From contig NZ_CP108644.1 in assembly GCF_041435495.1 (NCBI RefSeq), forward strand, positions 620,001-684,000: a stretch of DNA of 64,000 nucleotides. Direction: 5' to 3'. Position 1 is the stretch's first letter, and every line of letters starts with the position of its first letter. A program made the translations under genes and the position numbers. A model generated the notes under the pieces. The model did no database searches and was not told where the DNA came from. It saw only the letters and a program-made list of their open reading frames with translations. This DNA is from Streptomyces sp. NBC_01116 (lineage in GTDB: Bacteria > Actinomycetota > Actinomycetes > Streptomycetales > Streptomycetaceae). Below are positions 34,161 to 42,466 of this stretch, one piece after another.

Positions 34161-34722
34161 CGAAGGCGCGCAGGAACCGCTCCACCTGCTGCTCGGTGTC
34201 GACGCCCTCGGGATCCCGACCGGACAGGACGTGGAAGAACACGGGGCCGATCAGCAGGGCGGTCGCCTGCTCCAGCGACAGATCGTCGCCGCGGCCCTCC
34301 AGCAGCGGGGCCGCCACCGCGGCCGCGCTCTCGCCGAGGACGTCGCCGGACGCCAGGAGGGCGGCCACGTCCGCGTCGTGCTGGGCCTCCCCCAGAAGGG
34401 CTCGGTAGGCCGCTCCCGCGTGCGAGTGCGCGAGGAAGCCGGTGAGGGCGTCGAGATAGGCCGTGAGGTCGTCGCGGGCGACTCCGGTGAGGGGGACCGC
34501 GAGCTCCTGCCGGGCGTCGATGACGCTGGCCTCGTAGAGGACCTCGGCCTTGTTCGACCACCAGCGGTACACGGTCTGCCGGCCCACTCCGGCGCGTTCC
34601 GCGATGCCCTTCATGGTCAGTGCCGCGTACCCGACTTCGACCAGAAGGTCGTCGACGGCGTGCAGCACGGCCGCCCGTGCGCTCTCACTGCGGGGCCTGC
34701 CACGGCCGCTTTCCTGAACCAT
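34150..34722 (-). CDS. TetR-family transcriptional regulator
   Basis: A 190-residue TetR repressor. The DNA-binding part is VGYAALTMKGIAERAGVGRQTVYRWWSNKAEVLYEA; the C-terminal half matches the TetR_C_11-like ligand domain (SHAGAAYRALLGEAQHDADVAALL). It is divergent from the methyltransferase gene at 34864 and in the same direction as the MFS gene; both are candidate targets. Start ATG 34722. Confidence 0.92.
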   Translation of the reverse strand: MVQESGRGRPRSESARAAVLHAVDDLLVEVGYAALTMKGIAERAGVGRQTVYRWWSNKAEVLYEASVIDARQELAVPLTGVARDDLTAYLDALTGFLAHSHAGAAYRALLGEAQHDADVAALLASGDVLGESAAAVAAPLLEGRGDDLSLEQATALLIGPVFFHVLSGRDPEGVDTEQQVERFLRAFAAD

Positions 34723-34741
34723 GCCCCCACTATAAACGAGA

Positions 34742-34781
34742 CACCGTGCATCGAATGGTGGTAGCTTTACGGTGCACGGTG
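34742..34781. promoter_or_regulatory. Inverted repeat in the TetR/methyltransferase gap
   Basis: CACCGTGCA and TGCACGGTG are exact inverted repeats 22 bp apart, between the divergent starts. Related half-sites spaced like this can bind one or two TetR dimers. Confidence 0.55.
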
Positions 34782-34863
34782 CCTCGAAATAGCGATCGGC
34801 CCACGCTTTCCGCTCTCCCCACCGCCACCGCTCTCAGCGCCCGGACCTCCAGGAGCCCGCACC

Positions 34864-35529
34864 ATGACCGCAGACACCCACACCCTCGCGGAGCCGCGCC
34901 TCCGCTCCGCCCTGACCCGCATGTTCGAAGCCGCCGCCCGTGACGACGAGGCCGCGGCACGCGTGCGAAGCCTCCGGCCCGACGACCGAGGAGCGCTGAC
35001 GGCGCAGGAACTCGCCGACGCGAACCGGGAGATCTACATGCCGATCTCGGCCGACGGCGGCAGACTCCTCTACAACCTCGTCCGCGCCACCAGGCCGAAC
35101 ACCGTCGTCGAGTTCGGCACCTCCTACGGCATCTCCACTCTCCACCTGGCGGCCGCCGTTCGCGACAACGGCTCGGGGCACGTCATCACCACCGAGATGA
35201 ACGCGGCGAAGGCCGCCGCCGCCCGCGACACCTTCACGGCCACCGGCCTCGACGACGTGGTCACCCTCCTGGAGGGAGACGCCCTGCAGACGCTCGCCGC
35301 GCTGCGGCAACCCGTCGACTTCCTGTTCCTGGACGGCTGGAAGGACCTCTGCCTGCCCGTCCTGCGACTCCTGGAGCCCCACATCGCCCCCGGCACCCTC
35401 GTCGTGGCCGACGACGTGGACCTCACCGCACTGGTCCCGTACCTCGACCACGTCCGCGACACCGGCAACGGCTACCAGAGCGTCACCTTCCCCGTGGAGG
35501 ACGGCCTCGAAATCAGCTGCCGCCTCTGA
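34864..35529 (+). CDS. SAM-dependent O-methyltransferase (family 3-like)
   Basis: A 221-residue class I methyltransferase. The SAM-binding motif I is TVVEFGTSYGISTLHLAAAV (E/DxGxxxGxST of the catechol-type O-methyltransferases), followed by the acidic residue in HVITTEMN, motif LLEGDAL, and DFLFLDGWKDLCLPVLRLLEPHIAPGTLVVADDVD, where the paired Asp residues suggest divalent-metal binding. Substrate is unknown. It is divergent from the TetR gene and has a likely operator in front. ATG 34864. Confidence 0.9.
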   Translation: MTADTHTLAEPRLRSALTRMFEAAARDDEAAARVRSLRPDDRGALTAQELADANREIYMPISADGGRLLYNLVRATRPNTVVEFGTSYGISTLHLAAAVRDNGSGHVITTEMNAAKAAAARDTFTATGLDDVVTLLEGDALQTLAALRQPVDFLFLDGWKDLCLPVLRLLEPHIAPGTLVVADDVDLTALVPYLDHVRDTGNGYQSVTFPVEDGLEISCRL

Positions 35530-35550
35530 CCGCTCTGGGCTCCCCGCCGG

Positions 35551-35967
35551 TCAGCCGGTCAGCAGATCGGGGTTGTCGGCCAGGGCGGCGAGCCGGCTTC
35601 GCGGGTCCGGGACGAGCCGGCGTTCGGTCAGGTCGAGGACGCCGGCCACTCCGGTGATCTCGGCGGCCACCGTGCCGTCCTCCTTGACGATGTGCTGCTC
35701 CATCGTGAACGTCTTGCCCGTGCCGTAGTCGAACCGGCAGGTCACGCGTACCCGCTCGCCGCCACGCAGCTCGCGGCGGTACTTGACCGTCACCTCCAGC
35801 TGCACCGGGCCGATCCCGTCGGCCAGCAGCTTCTCCTGGGGCAGCCCGGCGGCCCGCAGCAGCTCCCAGCGCGCGTGCTCCGCGTACTGGAGGTAGACGG
35901 CCTGGTTCAGGTGGCCCTGGGTGTCGAGCTCGTAGCCCCGCACGGTCACGTCAACGGAGAAGGTCAT
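35551..35967 (-). CDS. Acyl-CoA thioesterase, hotdog fold (4HBT)
   Basis: A 138-residue hotdog-fold thioesterase. The 4HBT pattern is VRGYELDTQGHLNQAVYLQYAEHARWELLRAAGL, with Asp15 at the catalytic position (D-x-x-G-H-x-N), then the central helix and the five-strand sheet. It would hydrolyse a short aromatic or aliphatic acyl-CoA. It stands between the methyltransferase (convergent) and the amylase (divergent); no pathway partner is obvious. Start ATG 35967. Confidence 0.9.
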   Translation of the reverse strand: MTFSVDVTVRGYELDTQGHLNQAVYLQYAEHARWELLRAAGLPQEKLLADGIGPVQLEVTVKYRRELRGGERVRVTCRFDYGTGKTFTMEQHIVKEDGTVAAEITGVAGVLDLTERRLVPDPRSRLAALADNPDLLTG

Positions 35968-36066
35968 GACCGTGCGAACGCCCGCGCCGGCCCGTCCATT
36001 CCGGCGAGGAGGTGCTGCCGGATCCCTTTACGCACCTGTCATGCACCGGTAACTTCCTCCCCGCAA

Positions 36067-36085
36067 GGAATTGCAGCAAGATTCC
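36067..36085. promoter_or_regulatory. Candidate operator upstream of amylase
   Basis: GGAAT...ATTCC frames the perfect palindrome TTGCAGCAA, about 80-100 bp before the amylase ATG. Streptomyces amylase promoters carry TTGC/GCAA-type sites for MalR/Reg1-type LacI repressors; assignment here is by resemblance. Confidence 0.4.
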
Positions 36086-36166
36086 GGCGGAACTTGCCAT
36101 CGGATCGTGCTCGCCCGCCGAACCCCGAGGCGCGTCAGGGTTCTCCCCCTCCCCCTGGAGACACGC

Positions 36167-39100
36167 ATGAGACGCACCCCTCACCGGCTGCCGAGACGCC
36201 CGCTCGCGGCGGCCGTGGCAGCGGCCGGGCTGCTGGGACTCCTCGCCGCCGCGCCACGGCCCGTTCCCGACCCGGCCACCGCGCCCGTCGCGGCCTCGGC
36301 CTCCGCCGCGACCACGGCGACCGTCTTCTACTCCACGAAGACCCGGAACTGGTCGTCGTACTACCTGCACTACTCCCCCGACGGCGGCTCCTGGACCGCC
36401 GTGCCCGGCACCCGGATGGAGGCCGCCTGCACCGACTGGGTCAGGCTGACGGTCCCCCTCGGAGGCGCGGGCGGACTGAAGACGACCTTCACCGACGGCT
36501 CGGGCACCTGGGACAACAACGCGGGAAGGAACTACGACCTGGGCACCGGGAACATCACCGTCCAGGACGGCGTCGTGGCGCACAGCGACCCGTGCGCGGG
36601 CACGGGGCCCGAGGAGCCGGAGGAGCCCCAGGGGCCGAACGCGGCGTCGGTCTACTACGCGACCTCCACCGTCGGCTGGCCCACCGTCAACCTGCACTAC
36701 CGACCGCACGGTGGAGCCTGGACGACCGTCCCCGGCATCGGCATGGAAGCCGCCTGCACCGGCTGGGTGAAACGCACGGTGGATCTGGGCAGCGCCACCG
36801 GCCTCCAGGCGACGTTCAACAACGGCAACGGCGTGTGGGACAACAACAACGGCAACGACTACACCCTGGCGACCGGGCTCACCACGGTGAAGGACCGCAA
36901 GGTGACCCCCTCGGCGAAGGACCCGTGCGCCGCCGAGGAACCCGACACCGAGGCGCCCACCGCGCCCACCGCGGTGAAGGCCGCCGCCGACGGGGTCGCC
37001 GTGGTGGTCACCTGGGAACCCGCCACGGACGACCGGGGTGTGACGAAGTATCAGGTAGTTCGGACCGGCGGCACGAAGGGCACGGTGGTCACCGACACCA
37101 CCTCGACCGTGTTCTCCGACACCGGACTGGAGGCGCGGACCGCCTACCGCTACACCGTCCGGGCCGTCGACGCCGCCGGGAACGTCTCGCCCGAATCCGC
37201 CCCCGCCTCCGCCACCACCGGCGACAAGCCCACCGCACCGCCGGCCGGCACGCCGCTGGGCACCGACCCCCGTAAGGACCCCGTCTACTTCGTGCTCACC
37301 GCCCGCTTCAACGACGGCGACAGCACGAACAACCGGGGCGGCAGCCAGCACCGGAAGTCCGGCAACGCCGCCAACGACGACCCCATGTTCCGGGGCGACT
37401 TCAAGGGGCTCGTGCAGAAGCTCGACTACGTCAAGGGGCTCGGATTCTCCGCGATCTGGATCACCCCGGTCGTGCTCAACCGCTCGGACTACGACTACCA
37501 CGGCTACCACGGCTACGACTTCTACAAGGTCGACCCGAGGCTGGAGTCCGCCGGGGCCTCGTACCAGGACCTCATCAACGCGGCGCACGCCAAGGGTATG
37601 AAGATCTACCAGGACGTGGTCCACAACCACTCCTCGCGCTGGGGCGCCAAGGGACTGTTCACCCCGAAGGCCTACGGGGTGCGCGACGCCCAGTGGAGCT
37701 GGTACTACGACGAGAAGGACGACGCCTTCACGTACGACGGCCTCACCGTCGAGCCGAAGTCGGGGAAGTCGTACTACAACGGTGACCTGTGGTCCACGGC
37801 CGAACCGTCCGGCAACACCTGCCTCAACTGGGGCACGCCCACCGGACACACCTCGCCGGAGGGCTACCGCATCTACAACTGCCAGTGGCCGAACCCCACT
37901 TCGGGCATGTTCCCGAAAGCGCTCTACCACAACTGCTGGATCGGCAACTGGGAGGGCGAGGACTCCCGCTCCTGCTGGCTGCACGACGACCTCGCCGACT
38001 TCAACACCGAGAACGCCCAGGTCCAGAACTATCTGATCGGCGCGTACAACAAGTACATCGACATGGGCGTCGACGGCTTCCGGCTCGACACGGCGGTGCA
38101 CATCCCCCGCACCACCTGGAACCGCCGTTTCCTGCCCGCCATCCAGGAGCGGGTCACCCAGCGGTTCGGGGCCGGTGCGGCGGAGAACTTCTTCGTCTTC
38201 GGTGAGGTCGCCGCCTTCGTCAACGACAAGTGGAACCGTGGTTCGGTCAACCACTCGGCGCAGTTCTTCACCTGGAAGGAGCGCAAGGAGTACAGCGCGG
38301 ACGACGAGAAGGCCGCCCTGGAGATGTACGACCACGAGCAGCAGCAGGGCACGGCGGCGCAGCCCGTCTCCGACAACGCCTTCCTCAAGGGCAACGCCTA
38401 CCACGCCCCCGACCGCAGCCGGGCCTCCGGGATGAACATCATCGACATGCGGATGCACATGAACTTCGGGGACGCGAACAACGCCTACCACAACGGCAAG
38501 GACTCCGACGACGCGACCAACGACGCCACCTACAACGTCGTCTATGTCGACAGCCACGACTACGGGCCCAACAAGAGCAGCGAGCGGTACGCGGGCGGCA
38601 CGGACGCCTGGGCCGAGAACATGTCGCTGATGTGGACCTTCCGGGGCATCCCGACGCTCTACTACGGCTCCGAGATCGAGTTCCAGAGGGGGAAGAAGAT
38701 CGACTGCGGGCCGACGTGCCCCCTGGCGACGACCGGGCGGGCCTACTTCGGGGACCACCTGGCCGGTGAGGTGACGGCCTCGGACTTCGGCAAGGTGTCC
38801 TCGGCCACCGGGAAGGTCGCGGACACCCTGGCCGCACCGCTGGCACGGCACCTCCAGCGGCTCAACGAGATCCGGCGCGCGGTGCCGGCACTCCAGATGG
38901 GCCAGTACTCCACGGAGGGCATCAGCGGCTCCATGGCGTACAAGCGCCGCTACACCGACGCGGCGGCCGGCACCGACAGCTTCGCCCTGGTGACGGTCTC
39001 CGGGAGCGCCACGTACACCGGCGTCCCCAACGGCACGTACAAGGACGCCGTGACGGGGGACGCGAAGGTCGTCACCGGAGGCACCCTCGCGGTCCCGGCC

Positions 39101-39196
39101 CCCGGGAAGGGCAACCTGCGCGTGTACGTCCTGGACCTCGGCGGGAAGAACGCAGCGCCGGGGAAGATCGGCGCGGCGGGCCCCTACCTCAAGTAG
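36167..39196 (+). CDS. Secreted alpha-amylase-family enzyme (GH13) with two CBM25 and one FnIII domain
   Basis: A 1009-residue extracellular starch hydrolase. Signal peptide about 1-47; two starch-binding CBM25 modules (about 50-143 and 160-255, each with NWSSYYLHY or WPTVNLHY aromatic platforms); FnIII (about 265-352, ending RAVDAAGNVSPESAPASA); then GH13. Conserved residues are QDVVHNHSS, nucleophile Asp641 in DGFRLDTAV, acid/base Glu680 in FVFGE, and transition-state Asp798 in VYVDSHDYG. The C-terminus has the beta-sandwich domain C. ATG 36167 follows CTGGAG. The last 8 bp overlap the convergent ribosomal-protection gene. Product size of cleavage (maltose versus others) cannot be decided from sequence. 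Confidence 0.94.
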   Translation: MRRTPHRLPRRPLAAAVAAAGLLGLLAAAPRPVPDPATAPVAASASAATTATVFYSTKTRNWSSYYLHYSPDGGSWTAVPGTRMEAACTDWVRLTVPLGGAGGLKTTFTDGSGTWDNNAGRNYDLGTGNITVQDGVVAHSDPCAGTGPEEPEEPQGPNAASVYYATSTVGWPTVNLHYRPHGGAWTTVPGIGMEAACTGWVKRTVDLGSATGLQATFNNGNGVWDNNNGNDYTLATGLTTVKDRKVTPSAKDPCAAEEPDTEAPTAPTAVKAAADGVAVVVTWEPATDDRGVTKYQVVRTGGTKGTVVTDTTSTVFSDTGLEARTAYRYTVRAVDAAGNVSPESAPASATTGDKPTAPPAGTPLGTDPRKDPVYFVLTARFNDGDSTNNRGGSQHRKSGNAANDDPMFRGDFKGLVQKLDYVKGLGFSAIWITPVVLNRSDYDYHGYHGYDFYKVDPRLESAGASYQDLINAAHAKGMKIYQDVVHNHSSRWGAKGLFTPKAYGVRDAQWSWYYDEKDDAFTYDGLTVEPKSGKSYYNGDLWSTAEPSGNTCLNWGTPTGHTSPEGYRIYNCQWPNPTSGMFPKALYHNCWIGNWEGEDSRSCWLHDDLADFNTENAQVQNYLIGAYNKYIDMGVDGFRLDTAVHIPRTTWNRRFLPAIQERVTQRFGAGAAENFFVFGEVAAFVNDKWNRGSVNHSAQFFTWKERKEYSADDEKAALEMYDHEQQQGTAAQPVSDNAFLKGNAYHAPDRSRASGMNIIDMRMHMNFGDANNAYHNGKDSDDATNDATYNVVYVDSHDYGPNKSSERYAGGTDAWAENMSLMWTFRGIPTLYYGSEIEFQRGKKIDCGPTCPLATTGRAYFGDHLAGEVTASDFGKVSSATGKVADTLAAPLARHLQRLNEIRRAVPALQMGQYSTEGISGSMAYKRRYTDAAAGTDSFALVTVSGSATYTGVPNGTYKDAVTGDAKVVTGGTLAVPAPGKGNLRVYVLDLGGKNAAPGKIGAAGPYLK

Positions 39197-41171
39197 CGGG
39201 GGCTCGGTCGGCGACCCGCCGCACCGTGCGGAGCAGGTACTCCTCGCGGTGCAGCGGGTCGTGGTCGGTGCGCGGGCGGTCCGGAACCGGGCCGGTCACC
39301 GGGCGGTGGCCGGCGAAGGCGGACTCCAGCACGCCCTCGCCCCGGGTCGCCCCCGGAAGCAGCCGCTGGAGTTCGTGGACGCGGGCCGCCGGCATCTCGC
39401 CCTCCACGGTGCAGAGGGCACCGTGCGTCTCGGGGAGTCCCGGCTCCGCGCGGAGCCGGGCGAGGACCGGGACCAGTGCGCCGAAGGCGTCCGCGGGCGT
39501 CTCCAGGCGGAACCGGTGCATCGGCTCGTACACCCGCGTTCCGGCCCGGCGCAGCGCGTCCATCAGGACCAGGGGCGTCAGACCGCGGAAGTCGCCCGCC
39601 GTGCTCGACACGCTGTTGTAGCCGGCATGCGTCTGGGTGACCACGCAATCGGTGACCTGCCAGCCGTGCAGGCCCTGGCCCAGAGTGGCGCGGACGGTCT
39701 CCTCGACCGCCCGCACCAGGGAAGGGGGCATGGAGCCGCGTTCCACTTCGCGGCGGAACTCCACCCCGCTGCCGTACGGGGCCGGGTCGACGCGCAGTCC
39801 GACGGTGGCGAGGAAGGGGTTGCGGTCCGTGTCGATGAACTCGGCGGCCGTCCCCGAGCCGACGGGCCGTTCCCGGCAGATGGTCGTGGTCCCCCGGAAG
39901 ATCACGTCCACGCCGAACTCCTCGGCCAGAGTCGTCTGGATGACCTCCTTCTGCACCTCCCCGTAGAGCGAGAGGGACACCTCCCCGCGGAGGTCGTCGC
40001 GGCGGACGGCGATCAGCGGGTCCTGTTCGGCGAGACGGCCGAGTGCGAGGTGCAGGGCGCCCCGGTCCTCGGGGCGTCGCGGCACGACGACCGTCTCCAG
40101 GGTCGGCGGGGCGAAGTGCCGGCGCCCCGCCCCGGCCCGGTCCGCGCCGACGCTGTCGCCGATCCGGATGCCGGCCAGCCCTTTCAGCCTGCCGATCCGG
40201 CCGGCGCGGACCGCGGACGCCGGCACCTCACGGCCGTTCTCGAAGACGCTGACCGCGGAGACCTTGCCTTCGCCCTCCTCGCCGTCCGGGCTGCGGAAAC
40301 GCAGCACCTCACGGGTGCGCACGGCCCCCTCGACCATACGGACGTACGCCGTCCGCTCGCCGTTCGCGGTCCGGTCGACCTTGAACACCGTGCCGCGGGC
40401 CGGCGCCTCCGGATCCCCCGTGGCGGCGGGCAGCAGTCCGGTGATGCCGCCGACCAGGGCGTCGATGCCCGCACCGGTGGCGGCGGAGCCGAAGAAGACC
40501 GGGTGGACGAGGCACCGGGCGGTCTGTTCGGCCAGCGCCCCGAGGAGCCGGGTGCGGGTGAGGCCCGCCGGGTCGTCGACGTACGCGCTCAGCAGCTCGT
40601 CGTCGTGCCGGGTGAGCAGGTCGGTGAGCGCACCGGTGAAGCCGGGATCGGCCCCGGTGAACGGGGTGCTCGTCGCACCGTGGGTGCCGAGGCCCCGGAC
40701 GGAGCCCATCGCGACGATGTCCGGGGAGAGCCGTTCGGTGATGCTCGTCAGCAGCGAGCCGTAGCGTGCGCCGGGCCGGTCGGTCTTGTTGACGAACAGC
40801 AGGGTCGGGATGCGCAGTCGGCGCAGGGTGCGGAGCAGGACCCGGGTCTGCGCCTGGACGCCCTCCACCGCGGACACGACCAGGACGGCGCCGTCGAGCA
40901 CGCCGAGGACCCGCTCCACCTCGGCGATGAAGTCCGGGTGGCCGGGGGTGTCGATCAGGTTGACCGTGGTGGCGCCGAGGGTGAAGGAGACGACGGCGGA
41001 CTTGATGGTGATGCCGCGCCGGCGCTCCAGGGCGAGGGAGTCGGTGCGGGTGCTGCCGTCGTCGACGCTGCCGAGGGCCTCGATGGCTCCGGCGGTGTGG
41101 AGGAGCCGCTCGGTCAGGCTTGTCTTACCGGCGTCGACATGCGCCAGGATTCCCAGGTTCAACGTGTGCAC
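39189..41171 (-). CDS. otrA: Tetracycline-resistance-type ribosomal protection GTPase (Otr(A)/TetM family)
   Basis: A 660-residue EF-G-like GTPase that would remove tetracyclines from the ribosome. G-domain motifs: P-loop AHVDAGKTS (about 10-18), switch I RRGIT (51-55), DTPGH (74-78), NKTD (128-131) and SAATG. The remaining domains follow EF-G order with the IV-domain region of Tet(M)-class proteins (GQGLHGWQVTDCVVTQTHAGYNSVSSTAGDFRGLTPLVLMDAL). GTG start at 41171, with AAGGA 11 nt upstream. The start is overlapped in another frame by a 36-codon upstream ORF. In-frame size and motifs are intact, so it should be functional. Confidence 0.93.
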   Translation of the reverse strand: MHTLNLGILAHVDAGKTSLTERLLHTAGAIEALGSVDDGSTRTDSLALERRRGITIKSAVVSFTLGATTVNLIDTPGHPDFIAEVERVLGVLDGAVLVVSAVEGVQAQTRVLLRTLRRLRIPTLLFVNKTDRPGARYGSLLTSITERLSPDIVAMGSVRGLGTHGATSTPFTGADPGFTGALTDLLTRHDDELLSAYVDDPAGLTRTRLLGALAEQTARCLVHPVFFGSAATGAGIDALVGGITGLLPAATGDPEAPARGTVFKVDRTANGERTAYVRMVEGAVRTREVLRFRSPDGEEGEGKVSAVSVFENGREVPASAVRAGRIGRLKGLAGIRIGDSVGADRAGAGRRHFAPPTLETVVVPRRPEDRGALHLALGRLAEQDPLIAVRRDDLRGEVSLSLYGEVQKEVIQTTLAEEFGVDVIFRGTTTICRERPVGSGTAAEFIDTDRNPFLATVGLRVDPAPYGSGVEFRREVERGSMPPSLVRAVEETVRATLGQGLHGWQVTDCVVTQTHAGYNSVSSTAGDFRGLTPLVLMDALRRAGTRVYEPMHRFRLETPADAFGALVPVLARLRAEPGLPETHGALCTVEGEMPAARVHELQRLLPGATRGEGVLESAFAGHRPVTGPVPDRPRTDHDPLHREEYLLRTVRRVADRAPAT

Positions 41172-41235
41172 GAAGCTTCATGTCCTTGAGAGAAAGGTCG
41201 GTTTCTGTCGGGAGGGACACGAAGGCTCGGCGCAT
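41125..41235 (-). CDS. Small upstream ORF (36 codons), candidate leader peptide
   Basis: ATG at 41235 preceded by AGGAG at good spacing, better than the site of the GTPase gene itself. It encodes MRRAFVSLPTETDLSLKDMKLR followed by AHVEPGNPGACRRR and stops 45 bp inside the GTPase gene, in another frame. Ribosomal-protection tet genes elsewhere (tetM) have leader peptides and attenuation, so translation or stalling here could control the GTPase. Whether it is made is unknown. Confidence 0.45.
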   Translation of the reverse strand: MRRAFVSLPTETDLSLKDMKLRAHVEPGNPGACRRR

Positions 41236-41305
41236 GTTTCGGACTCCTGGGTCGTACCGGTGGACCGGCGGAGTAGATCAGGGGGCGGCCGGGGGCCGCA
41301 ACCGG

Positions 41306-42373
41306 TTATCCGCGGCGCCGCAGGTGCGGGAAGCGCCATTCGGTGCGGCTGCGCAGGATCTCGCCGGGGCGCAGCACGGTGGTGGGGTGGCCGGGGCGGT
41401 TGGGCGAGTCCGGCAGGTGCTGGGTCTCCAGGCAGAGCGATCCGTGGCGGCCGTGGCGGCGGCCGGTGCCGTCGGTGAACGCGCCGTCGAGCTGGTTGGC
41501 GGTGTAGATCTGGAGGCCGGGTTCGGTGGTCCAGAGCTCCAGGGTCCGCAGGTCGCCGGGGGCGGTGAGGCGGGCGGCCCGGCGCAGGGTTCCGGGGTCG
41601 GCGGGGCGCAGGACCCAGCAGTGGTCGAAGCCGCCGGCCCGGTGCAGTTGGGCGTCCGGGCGGTCGAGGCGTTCACCGATGCGCCGGGGGGCGGTGAGGT
41701 CGAACGGGGTGCCGGCCACCGGAGCGGGCGGGCCTTCGGGGATGGAGCCGGGGTCGATGGGGAGGTAGGCGTCGGCGTCGACCTGGAGGGTGTGGCCGAG
41801 GATGTCGTCGCCGCCGAGGTTGAGGTAGGAGTGGTTGGTGAGGTTGACGACGGTGGGGCGGTCGGTGACGGCCCGGTAGTCGGCGGAGAGGGTCCCGGCG
41901 GTGTCCAGGGTGTAGGTGACGGTGACGTCGAGCGCTCCGGGGAAGCCCATGTCGCCGTCGGGGCTGCGCAGGGTGAGCCGGAGGGCGGCGGCGGTGCCGG
42001 TACGGTCCCCGGTGGCGGACCAGACCTTGGTGTGGAAGCCGTCGGGGCCCCCGTGGAGGGCGTGGCCCCGGTCGTTGGCGGGGATGTGGTGCGTGGCCCC
42101 GTCGAGGGTGAAGCGGCCGTGGGCGATGCGGTTGGCGTACCGGCCGACGACGGCCCCGAAGTAGGGGTTCCTGTCGGTGTAGTCGTCGAGCGCGGGCAGC
42201 GCGCGGACGACCGGGCCGGGGCTGCCCGCGGTGTCCGGCACGGTGAGGCTGTGCAGGACGCCGCCGTAGGTGAGGATCTCGGCCCGGACGCCGGTGCCGG
42301 AGTCGAGGGTCCAGAGGTCGATCTCGCTCTGCCCGTGGGCGCGGCCGAACGGTTTGCGGTGCACGGTGGGCAT
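41306..42373 (-). CDS. galM: Galactose mutarotase (aldose 1-epimerase)
   Basis: A 355-residue cytoplasmic GalM. It interconverts alpha and beta anomers of galactose and related aldoses. Catalytic His is in LNNHS-like segment VNLTNHSYLNLGG, the substrate-binding His in ALHGGPDGFHTKVW, and the general-base Glu in SLCLETQHLPDSPN. Start MPTVHRKPFG at ATG 42373. Situated between the LacI gene and the sugar ABC operon's 3' side and on the same strand, it should process the aldose brought in by that transporter. A hairpin separates it from the LacI gene. Confidence 0.93.
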   Translation of the reverse strand: MPTVHRKPFGRAHGQSEIDLWTLDSGTGVRAEILTYGGVLHSLTVPDTAGSPGPVVRALPALDDYTDRNPYFGAVVGRYANRIAHGRFTLDGATHHIPANDRGHALHGGPDGFHTKVWSATGDRTGTAAALRLTLRSPDGDMGFPGALDVTVTYTLDTAGTLSADYRAVTDRPTVVNLTNHSYLNLGGDDILGHTLQVDADAYLPIDPGSIPEGPPAPVAGTPFDLTAPRRIGERLDRPDAQLHRAGGFDHCWVLRPADPGTLRRAARLTAPGDLRTLELWTTEPGLQIYTANQLDGAFTDGTGRRHGRHGSLCLETQHLPDSPNRPGHPTTVLRPGEILRSRTEWRFPHLRRRG

Positions 42374-42415
42374 GAGGAGTTCCTTGGGGTGCGGAAGGGA
42401 CCCCGACGGGATCTG

Positions 42416-42450
42416 CCGTCAACTGCTCGCCTTTCGAAGGCAGTTGACGG
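42416..42450 (-). terminator. Hairpin between LacI gene and galM
   Basis: CCGTCAACTGC and GCAGTTGACGG, exact 11-bp arms around a 13-nt loop, lie in the 93-bp gap. GATC follows one arm and precedes the other. It may terminate the LacI transcript or lower galM expression. Confidence 0.6.
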
Positions 42451-42466
42451 CGGATCCAAGGGGTCG

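Noticed and set aside
35951..38851. 966-codon open frame on the minus strand opposite the amylase
   Set aside because: Repetitive Val/Gly/Arg content and no recognisable domain; it is the mirror of the GH13 gene.
39249..41189. 646-codon plus-strand frame over the ribosomal protection gene
   Set aside because: Antisense shadow with no motif and no ribosome-binding site; the minus strand has all GTPase motifs.
41125..41235. Upstream ORF as an N-terminal extension of the ribosomal protection GTPase
   Set aside because: It is in another frame and ends inside the main gene; the GTPase begins at its GTG with the normal N-terminus MHTLNLGILAHVDAGK.
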